Shown here piece after piece: positions 1 through 7,645 of a stretch of DNA of 32,514 nucleotides. Under the pieces are notes generated by a model, which saw nothing but the letters and a program-made list of their open reading frames with translations, was not told where the DNA came from and did not search any database. The DNA lies in the NCBI GenBank assembly GCA_001817495.1, contig MHIL01000010.1, positions 5,879 to 38,392 of the forward strand, written 5' to 3'. Source of the DNA: Candidatus Buchananbacteria bacterium RIFCSPHIGHO2_02_FULL_56_16. Lineage in GTDB: Bacteria; Patescibacteriota; Patescibacteriia; Buchananbacterales; UBA6539. A program made the translations under genes and the position numbers. The first letter of the stretch is position 1. Each line of letters opens with the position of its first letter.

Positions 1-1
1 G

Positions 2-505
2 TACCGTGAGATGATGACGCTGTTTGGCTACCGCTCGAAAAACGCGGTGCACAAGCTGGTTGGACGACTCATTGAGGATGGCTTTATTAAAAAAGATGAG
101 CAAGGCAAGCTGCTCCCCCGCCGGTTCTTTGGCAGCGTCCACCTGCTCGGCGAAGTCCAGGCCGGCTTTCCCTCCCCGGCCGAAGAGGAACTGGCTGATG
201 CCATTACCCTCGACGACTACCTGATCAAAAACCGCGAGGCGACGTTCATGCTCAAGGTCAGCGGCGACTCGATGATCGACGCCGGCATCCAGCCCGGCGA
301 CATGGTGCTGGTTGAACGAACCAACACGGTCAAGCCCGGCGACATCGTGGTCGCCGAGGTGGACAACGAATGGACCCTGAAGTTTTACCGCAAGCAAGGC
401 AATAAAGTCTACCTTGAAGCGGCTAATAAGAAATATCCGCCGATCTACCCGCACGAAGCGCTAACCATCGCGGCCGTGGTTAAAGCGGTGATTCGCAAAT
501 ACTAA
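2..505 (+). CDS. lexA: LexA/UmuD-type self-cleaving repressor (5' end outside window)
   Basis: Probable SOS-type repressor with an S24 autopeptidase domain. The reading frame is open to the window edge (Tyr-Arg-Glu precede the first ATG at 11), so the N-terminus is missing and only the second half of a winged-helix domain is visible (residues 1-40 counted from ATG 11: SKNAVHKLVGRLIEDGFI). Counted the same way, the cleavage site is Ala51-Gly52 in VQAGFPSPAEEE, the catalytic serine is Ser87 in SGDSM and the general-base lysine is Lys124 in TLKFY. The QAGFPSPA segment is as close to UmuD as to LexA. The next gene is a Y-family polymerase, so the pair resembles a umuDC-like or lexA-dinB unit. Family assignment is firm; LexA versus a UmuD-like regulator is open, though the DNA-binding half favours LexA. 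Confidence 0.9.
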   Translation, partial: YREMMTLFGYRSKNAVHKLVGRLIEDGFIKKDEQGKLLPRRFFGSVHLLGEVQAGFPSPAEEELADAITLDDYLIKNREATFMLKVSGDSMIDAGIQPGDMVLVERTNTVKPGDIVVAEVDNEWTLKFYRKQGNKVYLEAANKKYPPIYPHEALTIAAVVKAVIRKY

Positions 506-530
506 GCGAGCAAGCAAACGTACTCGCTTA

Positions 531-648
531 CTTCACTTAATTTACTTACTTCACTTAATTTACTTACTTCACTTAATTTACTTACTTCACTTAATTTACT
601 TACTTCACTTAATTTACTTACTTCACTTAATTTACTTACTTCACTTAT
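531..648. repeat. 18-bp tandem array, about 7 copies
   Basis: The unit CTTCACTTAATTTACTTA starts at 531, 549, 567, 585, 603, 621 and 639 with no spacers; the last copy degenerates into ACTTATCTTGACTTATCTTGACTTACTT by 670. It fills almost all of the space between the repressor and the polymerase genes. A related block lies at 15461-15557. No protein is encoded. Absence of unique spacers rules out CRISPR. Confidence 0.9.
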
Positions 649-678
649 CTTGACTTATCTTGACTTACTTCTTCCTCT

Positions 679-1983
679 ATGGAACCACTCTCGATTCACT
701 CCTTTCCTAAGGCAATACTGCACCTCGACGGCGACTGTTTTTTTGCGTCATGCGAAATTGCCCTCAATCCAAAACTCAAAGGCAAACCGGTGGTCACCGG
801 CCAGGAACGCGGCATCGCATCGTCAATGTCCTACGAGGCCAAACAGCGCGGGGTAACGCGCGGCATGCCGCTCTACCAAATTAGAAAGGTCTGTCCGGAC
901 GCGGTCATCCTGCCCTCGGACTACGAAACCTATAGCCTGGTCTCCAAACGGATGTTTGGCATCGTCCGGCGCTACACCGGCGCGGTTGAGGAGTACAGCA
1001 TTGACGAGTGCTTTGCTGACCTGACCGGGCTGCGCCGGCCCCTTAAGATGACCTACCGGCAGATCGCCCAAACCATCAAGCGCGACCTGGAAACGGAACT
1101 TGGCATGACCTTCTCGCTGGGCGTGGGGCCGACCAAGGTGCTGGCCAAGATGGCCTCGAAGTGGAAAAAGCCGGCCGGCTTGACCGTGATTCCGGCCCGC
1201 GACGCTCACCTGTTTCTGCGCCAGCTCGACGCGGGCTCGGTCTGGGGCATTGGGCCGAACACCGCCGCGTTGCTCAAGAGCTGCGGCATCAACTCGGCCT
1301 ACGACTTTGCCAGCCGGCCCGAGGCCTGGGTCAAGCTGGAACTGACCAAACCGTTCCACGAAATCTGGCAGGAGCTGCGCGGCATTTCCGTTTACCCGCT
1401 CGACACCGAATCGAAACACGAGTACCAGTCAATCGCCAAGACCAAAACCTTCACCCCGCCGTCCATGGATCGGGAGTTCGTGTTCGCCCAGCTCTCCAAG
1501 AACGTCGAGAACGCCTGCATCAAAATCCGGCGCCATGGCCTCACCGCCCGGCACCTCTACTTTTTTCTAAAAACACAGCAGTTTGATTTTCGGGGATTTG
1601 AGCTGCGCTTGGGCGCTCCGACGGTCTCGCCCACCGAGCTCTTGAACCTCATTCGTCCCCGCTTTGAGCAGCTCTGGCGGCCGAATCTGCTCTACCGGGC
1701 GACCGGCGTCGTGCTGTCCAAGTTGAGCAGCGCGCCGACGGGCCAGCTCGACCTGTTCGGCGCGGCCGTCCGGACCGACGCGATGGTGATGGTGTACAAG
1801 AGCCTCGACGCGCTCTCCGCCAAGTACGGCAAGCACACCGTGTTTTTGGGTTCGAGTCTGGCCGCGATGGGCAACGCGCACCAAACCAGTCGGGGTTTAG
1901 AAGCAACCAGAAAAGCCGAGCTGTTCGCGGGAGAAACCAGCCGGAAGCGCGTCGGGGTGCCGCTGCTCGGTACGGTCCGCTAA
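679..1983 (+). CDS. dinB: Y-family DNA polymerase (Pol IV/UmuC type)
   Basis: Translesion DNA polymerase, cytoplasmic, expected to copy past damaged bases. The 434-residue protein has the catalytic metal ligand Asp17 in HLDGDCFF, the YSIDE motif with Asp109 and Glu110, a fingers/palm region, a helix-hairpin-helix thumb around SVWGIGPNTAALL (187-199), and a little-finger domain from about 245. The motif QLDLF at 356-360 looks like a sliding-clamp binding peptide, followed by a tail of about 70 residues. No Shine-Dalgarno is visible before ATG 679, and the upstream spacer is the tandem array. The pairing with a self-cleaving repressor suggests damage-inducible expression, but I could not see an SOS box in the spacer. 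Whether it is Pol IV or Pol V type cannot be settled from motifs alone. Confidence 0.93.
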   Translation: MEPLSIHSFPKAILHLDGDCFFASCEIALNPKLKGKPVVTGQERGIASSMSYEAKQRGVTRGMPLYQIRKVCPDAVILPSDYETYSLVSKRMFGIVRRYTGAVEEYSIDECFADLTGLRRPLKMTYRQIAQTIKRDLETELGMTFSLGVGPTKVLAKMASKWKKPAGLTVIPARDAHLFLRQLDAGSVWGIGPNTAALLKSCGINSAYDFASRPEAWVKLELTKPFHEIWQELRGISVYPLDTESKHEYQSIAKTKTFTPPSMDREFVFAQLSKNVENACIKIRRHGLTARHLYFFLKTQQFDFRGFELRLGAPTVSPTELLNLIRPRFEQLWRPNLLYRATGVVLSKLSSAPTGQLDLFGAAVRTDAMVMVYKSLDALSAKYGKHTVFLGSSLAAMGNAHQTSRGLEATRKAELFAGETSRKRVGVPLLGTVR

Positions 1984-2023
1984 CCGTCCGCGCCGGTGGC
2001 ACTGCCGCGCTGGGTGCTGCGGG

Positions 2024-2383
2024 TTACTTATGCTCTTGGTTGAGCTCTATGGCCGCTTGATCCCGAATGTCCCGACCGATCAGCAGCAACCGGATGATAG
2101 CCGCTCCGAGCAGCCAGTACACGACCATGGCGAGCAGGGTGGTCCACTCGAACACGTTGCCCTCCACTCGGGTAATCCGAAACACACTCACGAACGGCGC
2201 CACGAGCGGATCGGTTGCCACGTTAACCCACCGGGTAAACCACGCCGCCGGATTAGCGACGAACAGCCGCAGCGCGAACCGCAGCAGGAGCAGCGCCTCA
2301 ATCGCGTCAACGATGTACCAGAGAATCTCGCTGCCCCGGGATAATGTCTTCGTCCGGATGGAAGTATATGAGTTCATACACAC
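2024..2383 (-). CDS. YggT family membrane protein
   Basis: Small integral membrane protein of 119 residues with hydrophobic helices at about 22-42 (WYIVDAIEALLLLRFALRLF) and 80-100 (TTLLAMVVYWLLGAAIIRLLLI) and the YggT-like segment RLFVANPAAWFTRWVN. Family members are linked loosely to cell division or osmotic behaviour; no enzymatic activity is known. The start shown is GTG at 2383; an ATG lies two codons downstream at 2377 and is equally possible. No Shine-Dalgarno is seen. It converges on the polymerase gene with a 40-bp gap. Confidence 0.75.
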   Translation of the reverse strand: MCMNSYTSIRTKTLSRGSEILWYIVDAIEALLLLRFALRLFVANPAAWFTRWVNVATDPLVAPFVSVFRITRVEGNVFEWTTLLAMVVYWLLGAAIIRLLLIGRDIRDQAAIELNQEHK

Positions 2384-2428
2384 GTTTCATTATGAATTAT
2401 GAAGCCCTCATCGGACTCAAATACATTG

Positions 2429-2620
2429 TTACTTCGAAGCACGCACTCGGAGCGGTTTACCCTTGCGTTTCGTTCTGGCTAGCTCTTCCAGCTCGGCTTC
2501 GGTCATGTTTTCATACATTGCTCTGGAAGCGCCGCGAAGGGTTCTGGCCGACCGTTCGCCGCGCTTAGCGGACAGCGCCGCGCCCGCGGCCATCTGCTGA
2601 TTTTTGCTTTTTGCGGGCAT
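2429..2620 (-). CDS. DUF3008 family small basic protein
   Basis: A 63-residue protein beginning MPAKSKNQQ, with RGE and a C-terminal stretch ENMTEAELEELARTKRKGKP, which matches the small DUF3008 family (MPAKS.aQQ ... M...eL..fA.TkrKGLP). The function of the family is unknown. An upstream ATG at 2632 would add four residues (MESD), but family members start at MPAKS, so 2620 is chosen. Highly charged, no membrane segment and no cysteine. Confidence 0.75.
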   Translation of the reverse strand: MPAKSKNQQMAAGAALSAKRGERSARTLRGASRAMYENMTEAELEELARTKRKGKPLRVRASK

Positions 2621-2728
2621 ATCTGATTCCAAACTTTTGATTCATAATCCGTACATAAGACGACGAATGGGGCCTGGAAATATTACAGAGCGCGAACCGC
2701 AACCTGTATCGCATCAGCCTAGTTGGTC

Positions 2729-2763
2729 AAAAAAAGACCCAACCAGATTGTTTCCTGATTGGG
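2729..2763 (-). terminator. Intrinsic terminator of the 3593-2803 gene pair
   Basis: On the minus strand the arms CCCAATCAG (2755-2763) and CTGGTTGGG (2738-2746) form a 9-bp stem with one G-U pair around an 8-base loop, followed by GTC and a run of seven T (2729-2735). It lies 40 bp past the stop codon at 2803. Confidence 0.75.
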
Positions 2764-2802
2764 CTATGATTCTTCACAGGACAATGAACAACGATCAAAC
2801 CG

Positions 2803-3132
2803 TCACGGGTTCGGGTTGGGGTTGGGGTCTTTGCAACGAACATTATCTTCGTTGATTGCATCGATCAAAGCGCAATCCTCGGGCATCCACAAACATTTGC
2901 GTGCAATAACGCTGGGAACGTGAATCGTGTACTGGGCTGCGTGGGTTCGTTCGGTAAACTCGATCTGGCAGATAGTACCCGGAATCCAGGCGTCAGCCAG
3001 ATTGACTGACTGGAATTGAACCGGGTTGTCGACCGCATATCTGGCGTGATTGCCTTTGGCTTCGCAGGCGACGATCGACGCTTTGTCAGTTGACATGTAA
3101 CCACATACCTCGCACTGGTAGAGCGTTTTCAT
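2803..3132 (-). CDS. Unknown small protein with CxxC knuckle
   Basis: A 109-residue protein, not recognised. It opens MKTLYQCEVCGYMS, a CxxCG knuckle like those of rubredoxin or zinc ribbons, followed by DKASIVACEAKG; a second complete CxxC is not present. The C-terminus is a short NPNPNP repeat written in the DNA as iterated GGGTTG on the + strand. The start at 3132 is fixed by a near-perfect Shine-Dalgarno (AAAGGAGGTGA) ending seven bases upstream; the ATG at 3153 lies beside that site and is unlikely. It follows the gene at 3593-3171 by 38 bp and probably shares its promoter and the terminator at 2729-2763. Metal binding is inference from the cysteines only. Confidence 0.7.
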   Translation of the reverse strand: MKTLYQCEVCGYMSTDKASIVACEAKGNHARYAVDNPVQFQSVNLADAWIPGTICQIEFTERTHAAQYTIHVPSVIARKCLWMPEDCALIDAINEDNVRCKDPNPNPNP

Positions 3133-3170
3133 CTTGTTCTCACCTCCTTTCATCTACGTAATCTGAAGTT

Positions 3171-3593
3171 TCAGTTATGCAACGGATCGGGTTTCGGTTT
3201 CAGAATTTCGGTAGTTTTCGAGAACTCAATCTTGATTGAGATCTCTCCCTCGCGCTGCTCGCTCAACGCGTCCATACTCGCTTCAACTTCATTCCAATAG
3301 TAGGTAAACATAGCATGGGGACCGCATCCCTCAAAGGAACAAAGCGTAAGTGAACCAGATGCTTGAGCGTACCCCTCGCTTACAGCAATGTCACCAGATC
3401 CTTCACAGGGTAGCCCCTTAATCGCCTCCAACATACCGAGAATGATACCGTAGTGTTTGAAGATTTCCACCTGGTCGAGAACAGGGACACGTACATGAAT
3501 ATCGGCGTGCAGCTTCATACATCCATGACAACGTAGGGACTGGTTGCCGGATAAGGACTTTTCGGGGGGTGGGACTAAGGTTACCTGGAGCAT
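3171..3593 (-). CDS. Unknown protein, 140 aa
   Basis: Not recognised. A soluble-looking protein with cysteines in RCHGCMKLHADIHV (residues 22-35), LPCEGSG and LCSFEGCGPH, and a possible beta-rich core followed by an acidic helix (WNEVEASMDALSEQREGE). It has no signal peptide or membrane span. The Shine-Dalgarno AGGAGG lies nine bases before ATG 3593, unlike most genes in the window. First gene of a two-gene unit with 3132-2803. The HxC.. and CxxH-like spacing may bind a metal, but no family could be named. Confidence 0.65.
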   Translation of the reverse strand: MLQVTLVPPPEKSLSGNQSLRCHGCMKLHADIHVRVPVLDQVEIFKHYGIILGMLEAIKGLPCEGSGDIAVSEGYAQASGSLTLCSFEGCGPHAMFTYYWNEVEASMDALSEQREGEISIKIEFSKTTEILKPKPDPLHN

Positions 3594-3625
3594 CTAGGCC
3601 GTCCTCCTAAGTTTGTAAGGTGCAG

Positions 3626-3642
3626 CATTGGCAAAGCCAATG
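3626..3642 (-). promoter_or_regulatory. Perfect leader hairpin before the 3593 gene
   Basis: CATTGGC and GCCAATG form a perfect 7-bp stem with a 3-base loop, between the predicted promoter and the ribosome binding site of the gene starting at 3593. On the minus strand it lacks a following T run, so it is a leader structure rather than a terminator. Confidence 0.5.
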
Positions 3643-3646
3643 TTTT

Positions 3647-3675
3647 AAACTATCATACACCAATCTCTATGTCAA
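3647..3675 (-). promoter_or_regulatory. Sigma-70-like promoter for 3593-2803
   Basis: A perfect -35 box TTGACA (3670-3675) and a weaker -10 TAGTTT (3647-3652) are separated by 17 bp on the minus strand, about 55 bp before ATG 3593. Confidence 0.45.
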
Positions 3676-3693
3676 GGGTTTCACAATCAAAAA

Positions 3694-3729
3694 TAAAAAC
3701 ATCCTCCGCTCGCGCGAAGGATGTTTTTT
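3694..3729. terminator. Bidirectional intrinsic terminator
   Basis: AAAACATCCT (3696-3705) pairs with AGGATGTTTT (3718-3727), 12-base loop, with T runs on both strands. It lies just downstream of the exported protein gene that ends at 3746 on the minus strand. Confidence 0.8.
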
Positions 3730-3745
3730 TAGTTGAGCGTCTAGC

Positions 3746-4750
3746 CTACTGCGCCGGCGTGCTAAACGTTTGCTCGCTGCCGGTTGTGGCGTTGCCGCTG
3801 CCGTCCTGCGACCAGACGCTGAAGTAGTAGGTGGTGCTGGCGGTCAGGTCAGTCAAGGTCAGGCTGTGACTGGTGACGAGATCGGGATCGCTGACCGACT
3901 CAATGGAATCGGCGGCTGCCAGCGGTTCGGTCGCGTACTTCACCTTGCTGGTGCTGGCTTCATTGGTCGTCCAGCTGATCGTCGCGGTCGTGCTCGCGGT
4001 ACTCGAGGTAATCGCGCTGATCACCGGCGCGGTCGAGTCGGTCGTCTCGCTCTCGTCGGAACCCTCCTCCACCTCATCAGCGGATCGGTTCAGCTTGCAG
4101 GCGCGAGCCGAGATCGCCGGCGTGGCGGGGGTGGCGCGCTCGCCGCGCTTTGCCGCGACCGCCCGTTTGGCTTTAACCGCCCGGCAGCGGGCCGTAGTAG
4201 CGCGCTTGGCGTGGCCGAGCTTGAGACCGCGATTCTTTTCAACGGACGGCGCGGCGTTCACCTCCTCATCGGCGTCGTAGTCGCTCTCGTCGTCAATGTC
4301 GTCGCCGGTCGTGTAGTTACTAAAAAACGACGCACCCAGGTCGTCAACCAGCTTGCTCCAGTTTTCACCGTAGAGCCGGCGTGCCAGCGCCTCGGTTTTT
4401 ACCCAGCGCAGCTTGCCGTTTTTGCTGACGGCGTAGACGCGCGGGTCGGTCTGAACCTTAATCAGCACCACCCCCGGCCGGTAGCGGATGCTGCCGACCA
4501 GCGGGATCGCCGCCATTTCTTCGGCCGTGATCGTGGTTACGTCGGCGAAGTCCGTAAACCAGCTCTTGTAAATCTGCTCGTTGGGGTAGACGTAGCGCTT
4601 GCCGTCTGACGCGACGTAGTAGAGCGTGCCGCCATCCGCCAGCTTGACTACTGAACCGATGTGCGGCGTCTCGGCGGCAAAACTGATCGGGACGGCGGCC
4701 GAGAGCGCCAGCAGGGCAGCCATTGAACCTAAGAAAAGCTTTCGAACCAT
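3746..4750 (-). CDS. Exported CPR-type surface protein with fibronectin-III-like end
   Basis: A 334-residue exported protein of unknown role, probably at the cell surface. Residues 1-25 are a signal peptide ending ISFAA. Residues 30-148 form a domain typical of Parcubacteria: two tryptophan/tyrosine-rich blocks, YYVASDGKRYVYPNE (44-58) and VYAVSKNGKLRWV (105-117), followed by LYGENW and FFSNY. Residues 150-165 are very acidic, 172-222 very basic with repeated K/R/A/T, and 226-238 acidic again. The last 95 residues (APVISAITSSTASTTATISWTT ... TYYFSVWSQDGSGNAT) look like a fibronectin type III domain. It has its own promoter (4784-4812) and terminator, so it is transcribed alone. The internal charge alternation is odd; a linker that interacts with wall or DNA is only speculation. 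Confidence 0.85.
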   Translation of the reverse strand: MVRKLFLGSMAALLALSAAVPISFAAETPHIGSVVKLADGGTLYYVASDGKRYVYPNEQIYKSWFTDFADVTTITAEEMAAIPLVGSIRYRPGVVLIKVQTDPRVYAVSKNGKLRWVKTEALARRLYGENWSKLVDDLGASFFSNYTTGDDIDDESDYDADEEVNAAPSVEKNRGLKLGHAKRATTARCRAVKAKRAVAAKRGERATPATPAISARACKLNRSADEVEEGSDESETTDSTAPVISAITSSTASTTATISWTTNEASTSKVKYATEPLAAADSIESVSDPDLVTSHSLTLTDLTASTTYYFSVWSQDGSGNATTGSEQTFSTPAQ

Positions 4751-4783
4751 AGTGTAGGGTGTTAAGAGTAAGTTTCAATATTC

Positions 4784-4812
4784 ATTATACACTACCGGGG
4801 CGTTGCGGACAA
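4784..4812 (-). promoter_or_regulatory. Promoter of the exported protein gene
   Basis: Consensus -10 TATAAT (4784-4789) and -35 TTGTCC (4807-4812), spacer 17 bp, on the minus strand 34 bp before ATG 4750. Confidence 0.7.
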
Positions 4813-4870
4813 ATGGCGTATGGCATATCGCTCATAGCTGATCGCAAATCGCTTATCGCTCATCGCGTAA
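4811..4870. repeat. Low-complexity intergenic repeat, CGCAAATCGCTTAT family (copy A)
   Basis: Iterations of words such as GGCATATCGCTCAT, GATCGCAAATCGCTTAT and CGCTCATCGCG. The segment 4838-4856 matches 6754-6772 in 18 of 19 positions. It lies upstream of the MacA-like gene; copy B lies upstream of the ATPase gene. Confidence 0.7.
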
Positions 4871-4889
4871 TTACGTTTTTTACGATCGC

Positions 4890-4918
4890 TGTACAAATTT
4901 ATAAAAGTATGTTATAAA
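4890..4918 (+). promoter_or_regulatory. Probable promoter of the efflux operon
   Basis: TGTACA (4890-4895) and TATAAA (4913-4918) separated by 17 bp in an AT-rich stretch, about 90 bp before the MacA-like start at 5011. Confidence 0.5.
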
Positions 4919-5010
4919 TAATACTCTACTCCAAAAACAAAGCATGTGCCGTTCATTCGTAATGTATTCGTATCATTCACATCGCGTATGAGCAAATTAT
5001 CGTTGCGCTT

Positions 5011-6696
5011 ATGAAAAAATTACTTACCTCAAAAATCTTTTGGGCAATCGTGGTGGTCGTCGCGGTTGGCGGCGGCTTGCTCTGGCGGAATGCCAGCATG
5101 CCCAAACAACCCGAGTACGTCACCGAAACCGCGAAAGTTGGCGGCATCGTCCAGACGGTGTCGGCCACCGGCCAGGTCAAGTCGGCGTCGGAGATTGAGC
5201 TCAACTTCAAGAATGCCGGCACGGTCAGCGTCGTTCGCGCCAAAACCGGCAGCCGCGTAACCAGCGGCGAGATCCTCGCCCAGCTCAAGGCGACCGATCT
5301 CGAGATCGCCATCACCAAAGCGCGCGCCGACCTTGAGGAAGCTCGCGCCAACCTCAACAAGATGACCGCCGGCGCCACGGCCGAAGAAATCGCGCTGAGC
5401 GAAGCGTCGGTCGCCAAAGCTCGAACCGACGTAACAACCGCTCAAGCGGATCTTGCCCGTACCGAAAAAACCTACCGCCAGGCGATTGAGAACAGCCGGA
5501 ATGATCTGCTCAATAGCATCAACTCGGCGCTGACTAAGGCGAGCATCTCGCTCCAGAAGGTCTACGATACGCTCTTCTATGAGGGCGACGACGATAACTT
5601 CGCCACCGCCAACGTCAGCCTCGAGCAGAAGGTCCACAACGGCTACACGAGCGGCAGCGCGAAGGTAACAGCGGCCCAGGACGCTTACGGCGACGCCAAA
5701 TTAAGCGGCAGCGATGCCGACCTCGACACGACGACAACCGTGACGATCGACGCGCTCGGGAGCGTCGAGGCGACGCTCGAGAACCTTACCATCCTCTTTG
5801 GTTACGTCGTGCTTAATCCCACCCTCACCCAATCCGAGCTCGATACCTTAAAAACGACCATCAACACCGAACGTACCACCACCGATTCCAGCGCCAACAC
5901 CATCAACGCTGACAAGCAAGACCTCGCCGACGCCCGGATCAGCTATGACACAAAAGTTGAAGCTGGACAAAACGCCGTCAGCGCGGCCGAGCGTAACCTG
6001 GCTATAGCCGAAGCAGACCTTACGCTCAAGAAGGCGGCGGCCCGGCCCGATGACGTCTCCCTCTACCAGGCGCGGCTGCGGCGCGCCGAGGCGGATCTGC
6101 GGCTAGCCCAAGACCGCTACAAAGAAACAATCCTGCGCGCGCCGATCGACGGCGTGGTGACCGAAGTAAACGTCAGCGCCGGCGAACAGACGTCGGCGAG
6201 CGAGCCGGAGGTCAAGATGCTGGCGACGGAAAACTACGAAATCGAGGTTGATATTCCGGAGTCTGATATCGCCAAGGTAACGGTCGGCGACCGCAGTGAG
6301 ATTGTCCTCGACGCCTTCACCGATGAAGATCTGTTCGAAGGCACCGTTACCACCATCAACCCGGCTCAGACCGAAATTCAAGACGTCATCTACTATCGCG
6401 TGACGGTGAGCTTCGCCGCCCAGCAACCCGCCGGCGTGTCGGGGCTGGTCGAGCAAATCAAGCCCGGTATGACCGCCGACGTTACGATTGAAACCGAGCG
6501 GAAAGAGAACGTGCTGGTGATTCCCTCGCGGGCGATCAAGGAAAAGAACGGCGACAAGGTGGTGACCGTGCTGGAAAACGGCCGAACCGTAGACAAAGTC
6601 GTGACGGTCGGGCTGCGAGGCGACGAGGGTCTCGTCGAAATCCTGACCGGCCTCCAGGCGGGTGACGAGATCGTGACGTTTGTCAGGAACCAATAG
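5011..6696 (+). CDS. macA: MacA/HlyD-type efflux adaptor
   Basis: Membrane fusion (adaptor) protein of a MacAB-like ABC exporter. The N-terminal helix at 8-25 anchors it in the membrane. The two halves of the lipoyl/barrel-sandwich domain are at about 62-93 (NAGTVSVVRAKTGSRVTSGEIL) and 376-405 (RAPIDGVVTEVNVSAGEQ), with beta-barrel and membrane-proximal domains after that (VIPSRAIKEKNGDKVVTV near 510). Between the lipoyl halves is a very long helical hairpin, residues 95-372, interrupted by a region of about 150 residues (155-310) not found in Escherichia coli MacA. That makes the protein 561 residues against about 370 in MacA. It heads the operon with the ATPase and two permeases. In a cell without an outer membrane it would reach across the wall or surface layer rather than to TolC; that is inference. 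Confidence 0.88.
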   Translation: MKKLLTSKIFWAIVVVVAVGGGLLWRNASMPKQPEYVTETAKVGGIVQTVSATGQVKSASEIELNFKNAGTVSVVRAKTGSRVTSGEILAQLKATDLEIAITKARADLEEARANLNKMTAGATAEEIALSEASVAKARTDVTTAQADLARTEKTYRQAIENSRNDLLNSINSALTKASISLQKVYDTLFYEGDDDNFATANVSLEQKVHNGYTSGSAKVTAAQDAYGDAKLSGSDADLDTTTTVTIDALGSVEATLENLTILFGYVVLNPTLTQSELDTLKTTINTERTTTDSSANTINADKQDLADARISYDTKVEAGQNAVSAAERNLAIAEADLTLKKAAARPDDVSLYQARLRRAEADLRLAQDRYKETILRAPIDGVVTEVNVSAGEQTSASEPEVKMLATENYEIEVDIPESDIAKVTVGDRSEIVLDAFTDEDLFEGTVTTINPAQTEIQDVIYYRVTVSFAAQQPAGVSGLVEQIKPGMTADVTIETERKENVLVIPSRAIKEKNGDKVVTVLENGRTVDKVVTVGLRGDEGLVEILTGLQAGDEIVTFVRNQ

Positions 6697-6744
6697 AAAG
6701 AATTAAGAAGGCAGCCCGGATAAGTGGGTAAGAGAGTAGGTCGA

Positions 6745-6822
6745 GATACGTGGCTGATAGCAAATCGCTTATTGCAAATCGCGAATCGTACTGTGCGATT
6801 TGCCATTTGACATTTGCGATAT
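6745..6822. repeat. Low-complexity intergenic repeat, CGCAAATCGCTTAT family (copy B)
   Basis: Contains CTGATAGCAAATCGCTTAT at 6754-6772, then GCAAATCGCG and GCGATTTGCCATTTG, giving short inverted repeats (GCAAATCGC against GCGATTTGC). It occupies the gap between the adaptor and the ATPase gene and is translated only if the spurious upstream ATG at 6800 is used. Confidence 0.7.
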
Positions 6823-6877
6823 GCCTGCTCCCCTTGACATAATTTCTGCTTTTGACTTCATAGCATTCCTTTCCCCT

Positions 6878-7606
6878 ATGGCAACTCCACCGCTCATCAC
6901 TGTCCAAGACCTCAAGAAGGACTACGTCACCGACGAAGTGGTAACCGAAGTACTCAAAGGAGTCAGCTTCACGATTGAGGCAGGTGAGTTCGTCTCAATC
7001 ATGGGCCCCAGCGGTTCGGGCAAGTCAACGCTGATGCACATCATGGGCTTCCTCGACCGGGCCAGCGGCGGAACTTACCACTTCAAGGGTGAAGACGCGT
7101 CGGCGTTCAGCGACGACAAGCTGGCGGCCTTGCGTAACCGCGAGATCGGCTTCGTCTTCCAGAGCTACAACCTCTTGCCCAAGACGACGGTCCTCGACAA
7201 CGTCAAGCTGCCGCTCACCTACGCCAGCGTGAGGCCGCAGGCGCGCGAAACCCGCGCCCGGGAAGCAATCGCGGCCGTCGGCCTGGCCCACCGGGCCAAC
7301 CACTTCTCGAACCAGATCTCCGGCGGCGAGCAGCAGCGGGTGGCGATCGCCCGGGCGCTGATAAACAACCCGTCGGTGATCTTCGCCGACGAGCCGACCG
7401 GCAACCTCGACTCGAAGTCCGGCCAGCAGGTGATGGAGATCATCCAAAAGCTTAACCAGAAAGGCCGGACGGTCATCCTGGTTACTCACGAACAGTACAC
7501 CGCCGAGCACGCGAGGCGGATTATTAAAATTAAAGACGGCCAAATTATCGGTGACTTTGGAGTAACGACGCAGCGGCTGGCCAGCGACGGCGAGCTAAGA
7601 AAATAG
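6878..7606 (+). CDS. ABC transporter ATPase, MacB/LolD type
   Basis: Cytoplasmic ATPase that powers the adjacent permeases. The 242-residue protein has Walker [10 protein letters not shown] (43-51), Q-loop Gln95, signature SGGEQ (148-152), Walker B VIFADEP (167-173), D-loop GNLDS and the switch histidine in LVTHE. It belongs to the MacB/FtsE/LolD branch. The ATG at 6878 is preferred over 6800 because the extra 26 residues are encoded by the low-complexity repeat and homology starts at [14 protein letters not shown]. In E. coli MacB this domain is fused to the permease; here it is a separate gene. Confidence 0.93.
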   Translation: MATPPLITVQDLKKDYVTDEVVTEVLKGVSFTIEAGEFVSIMGPSGSGKSTLMHIMGFLDRASGGTYHFKGEDASAFSDDKLAALRNREIGFVFQSYNLLPKTTVLDNVKLPLTYASVRPQARETRAREAIAAVGLAHRANHFSNQISGGEQQRVAIARALINNPSVIFADEPTGNLDSKSGQQVMEIIQKLNQKGRTVILVTHEQYTAEHARRIIKIKDGQIIGDFGVTTQRLASDGELRK

Positions 7607-7632
7607 TCAGTAGTCTGTAGTCAGTAGTCTGT
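7605..7632. repeat. 14-bp tandem duplication
   Basis: AGTCAGTAGTCTGT occurs twice in direct succession, starting inside the stop codon of the ATPase gene and filling most of the gap to the first permease gene at 7646. Confidence 0.85.
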
Positions 7633-7645
7633 AGAAATATGAGAT

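Noticed and set aside
531..648. Possible CRISPR array
   Set aside because: The 18-bp units follow each other directly with no spacers, and no cas gene is nearby.
2307..2390. A 27-codon minus frame (MKRVYELIYFHPDEDIIPGQR) overlapping the YggT start
   Set aside because: It looks protein-like but stops early and is out of frame with the clear YggT helices; a frameshifted N-terminus is possible but cannot be shown.
2808..2826. Telomere-like GGGTTGGGG repeats
   Set aside because: They encode the NPNPNP tail of the minus-strand gene and number only about three units.
3770..4609. Long + strand open frame of 279 codons
   Set aside because: Antisense to the exported protein gene, which has a signal peptide, promoter and terminator; the + frame gives Gly/Arg/Val-rich sequence typical of GC-rich antisense.
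6834..6862. Promoter before the ATPase gene (TTGACA)
   Set aside because: The -35 is perfect, but at 17 bp only TTCATA is found, and the gene lies within the exporter operon.
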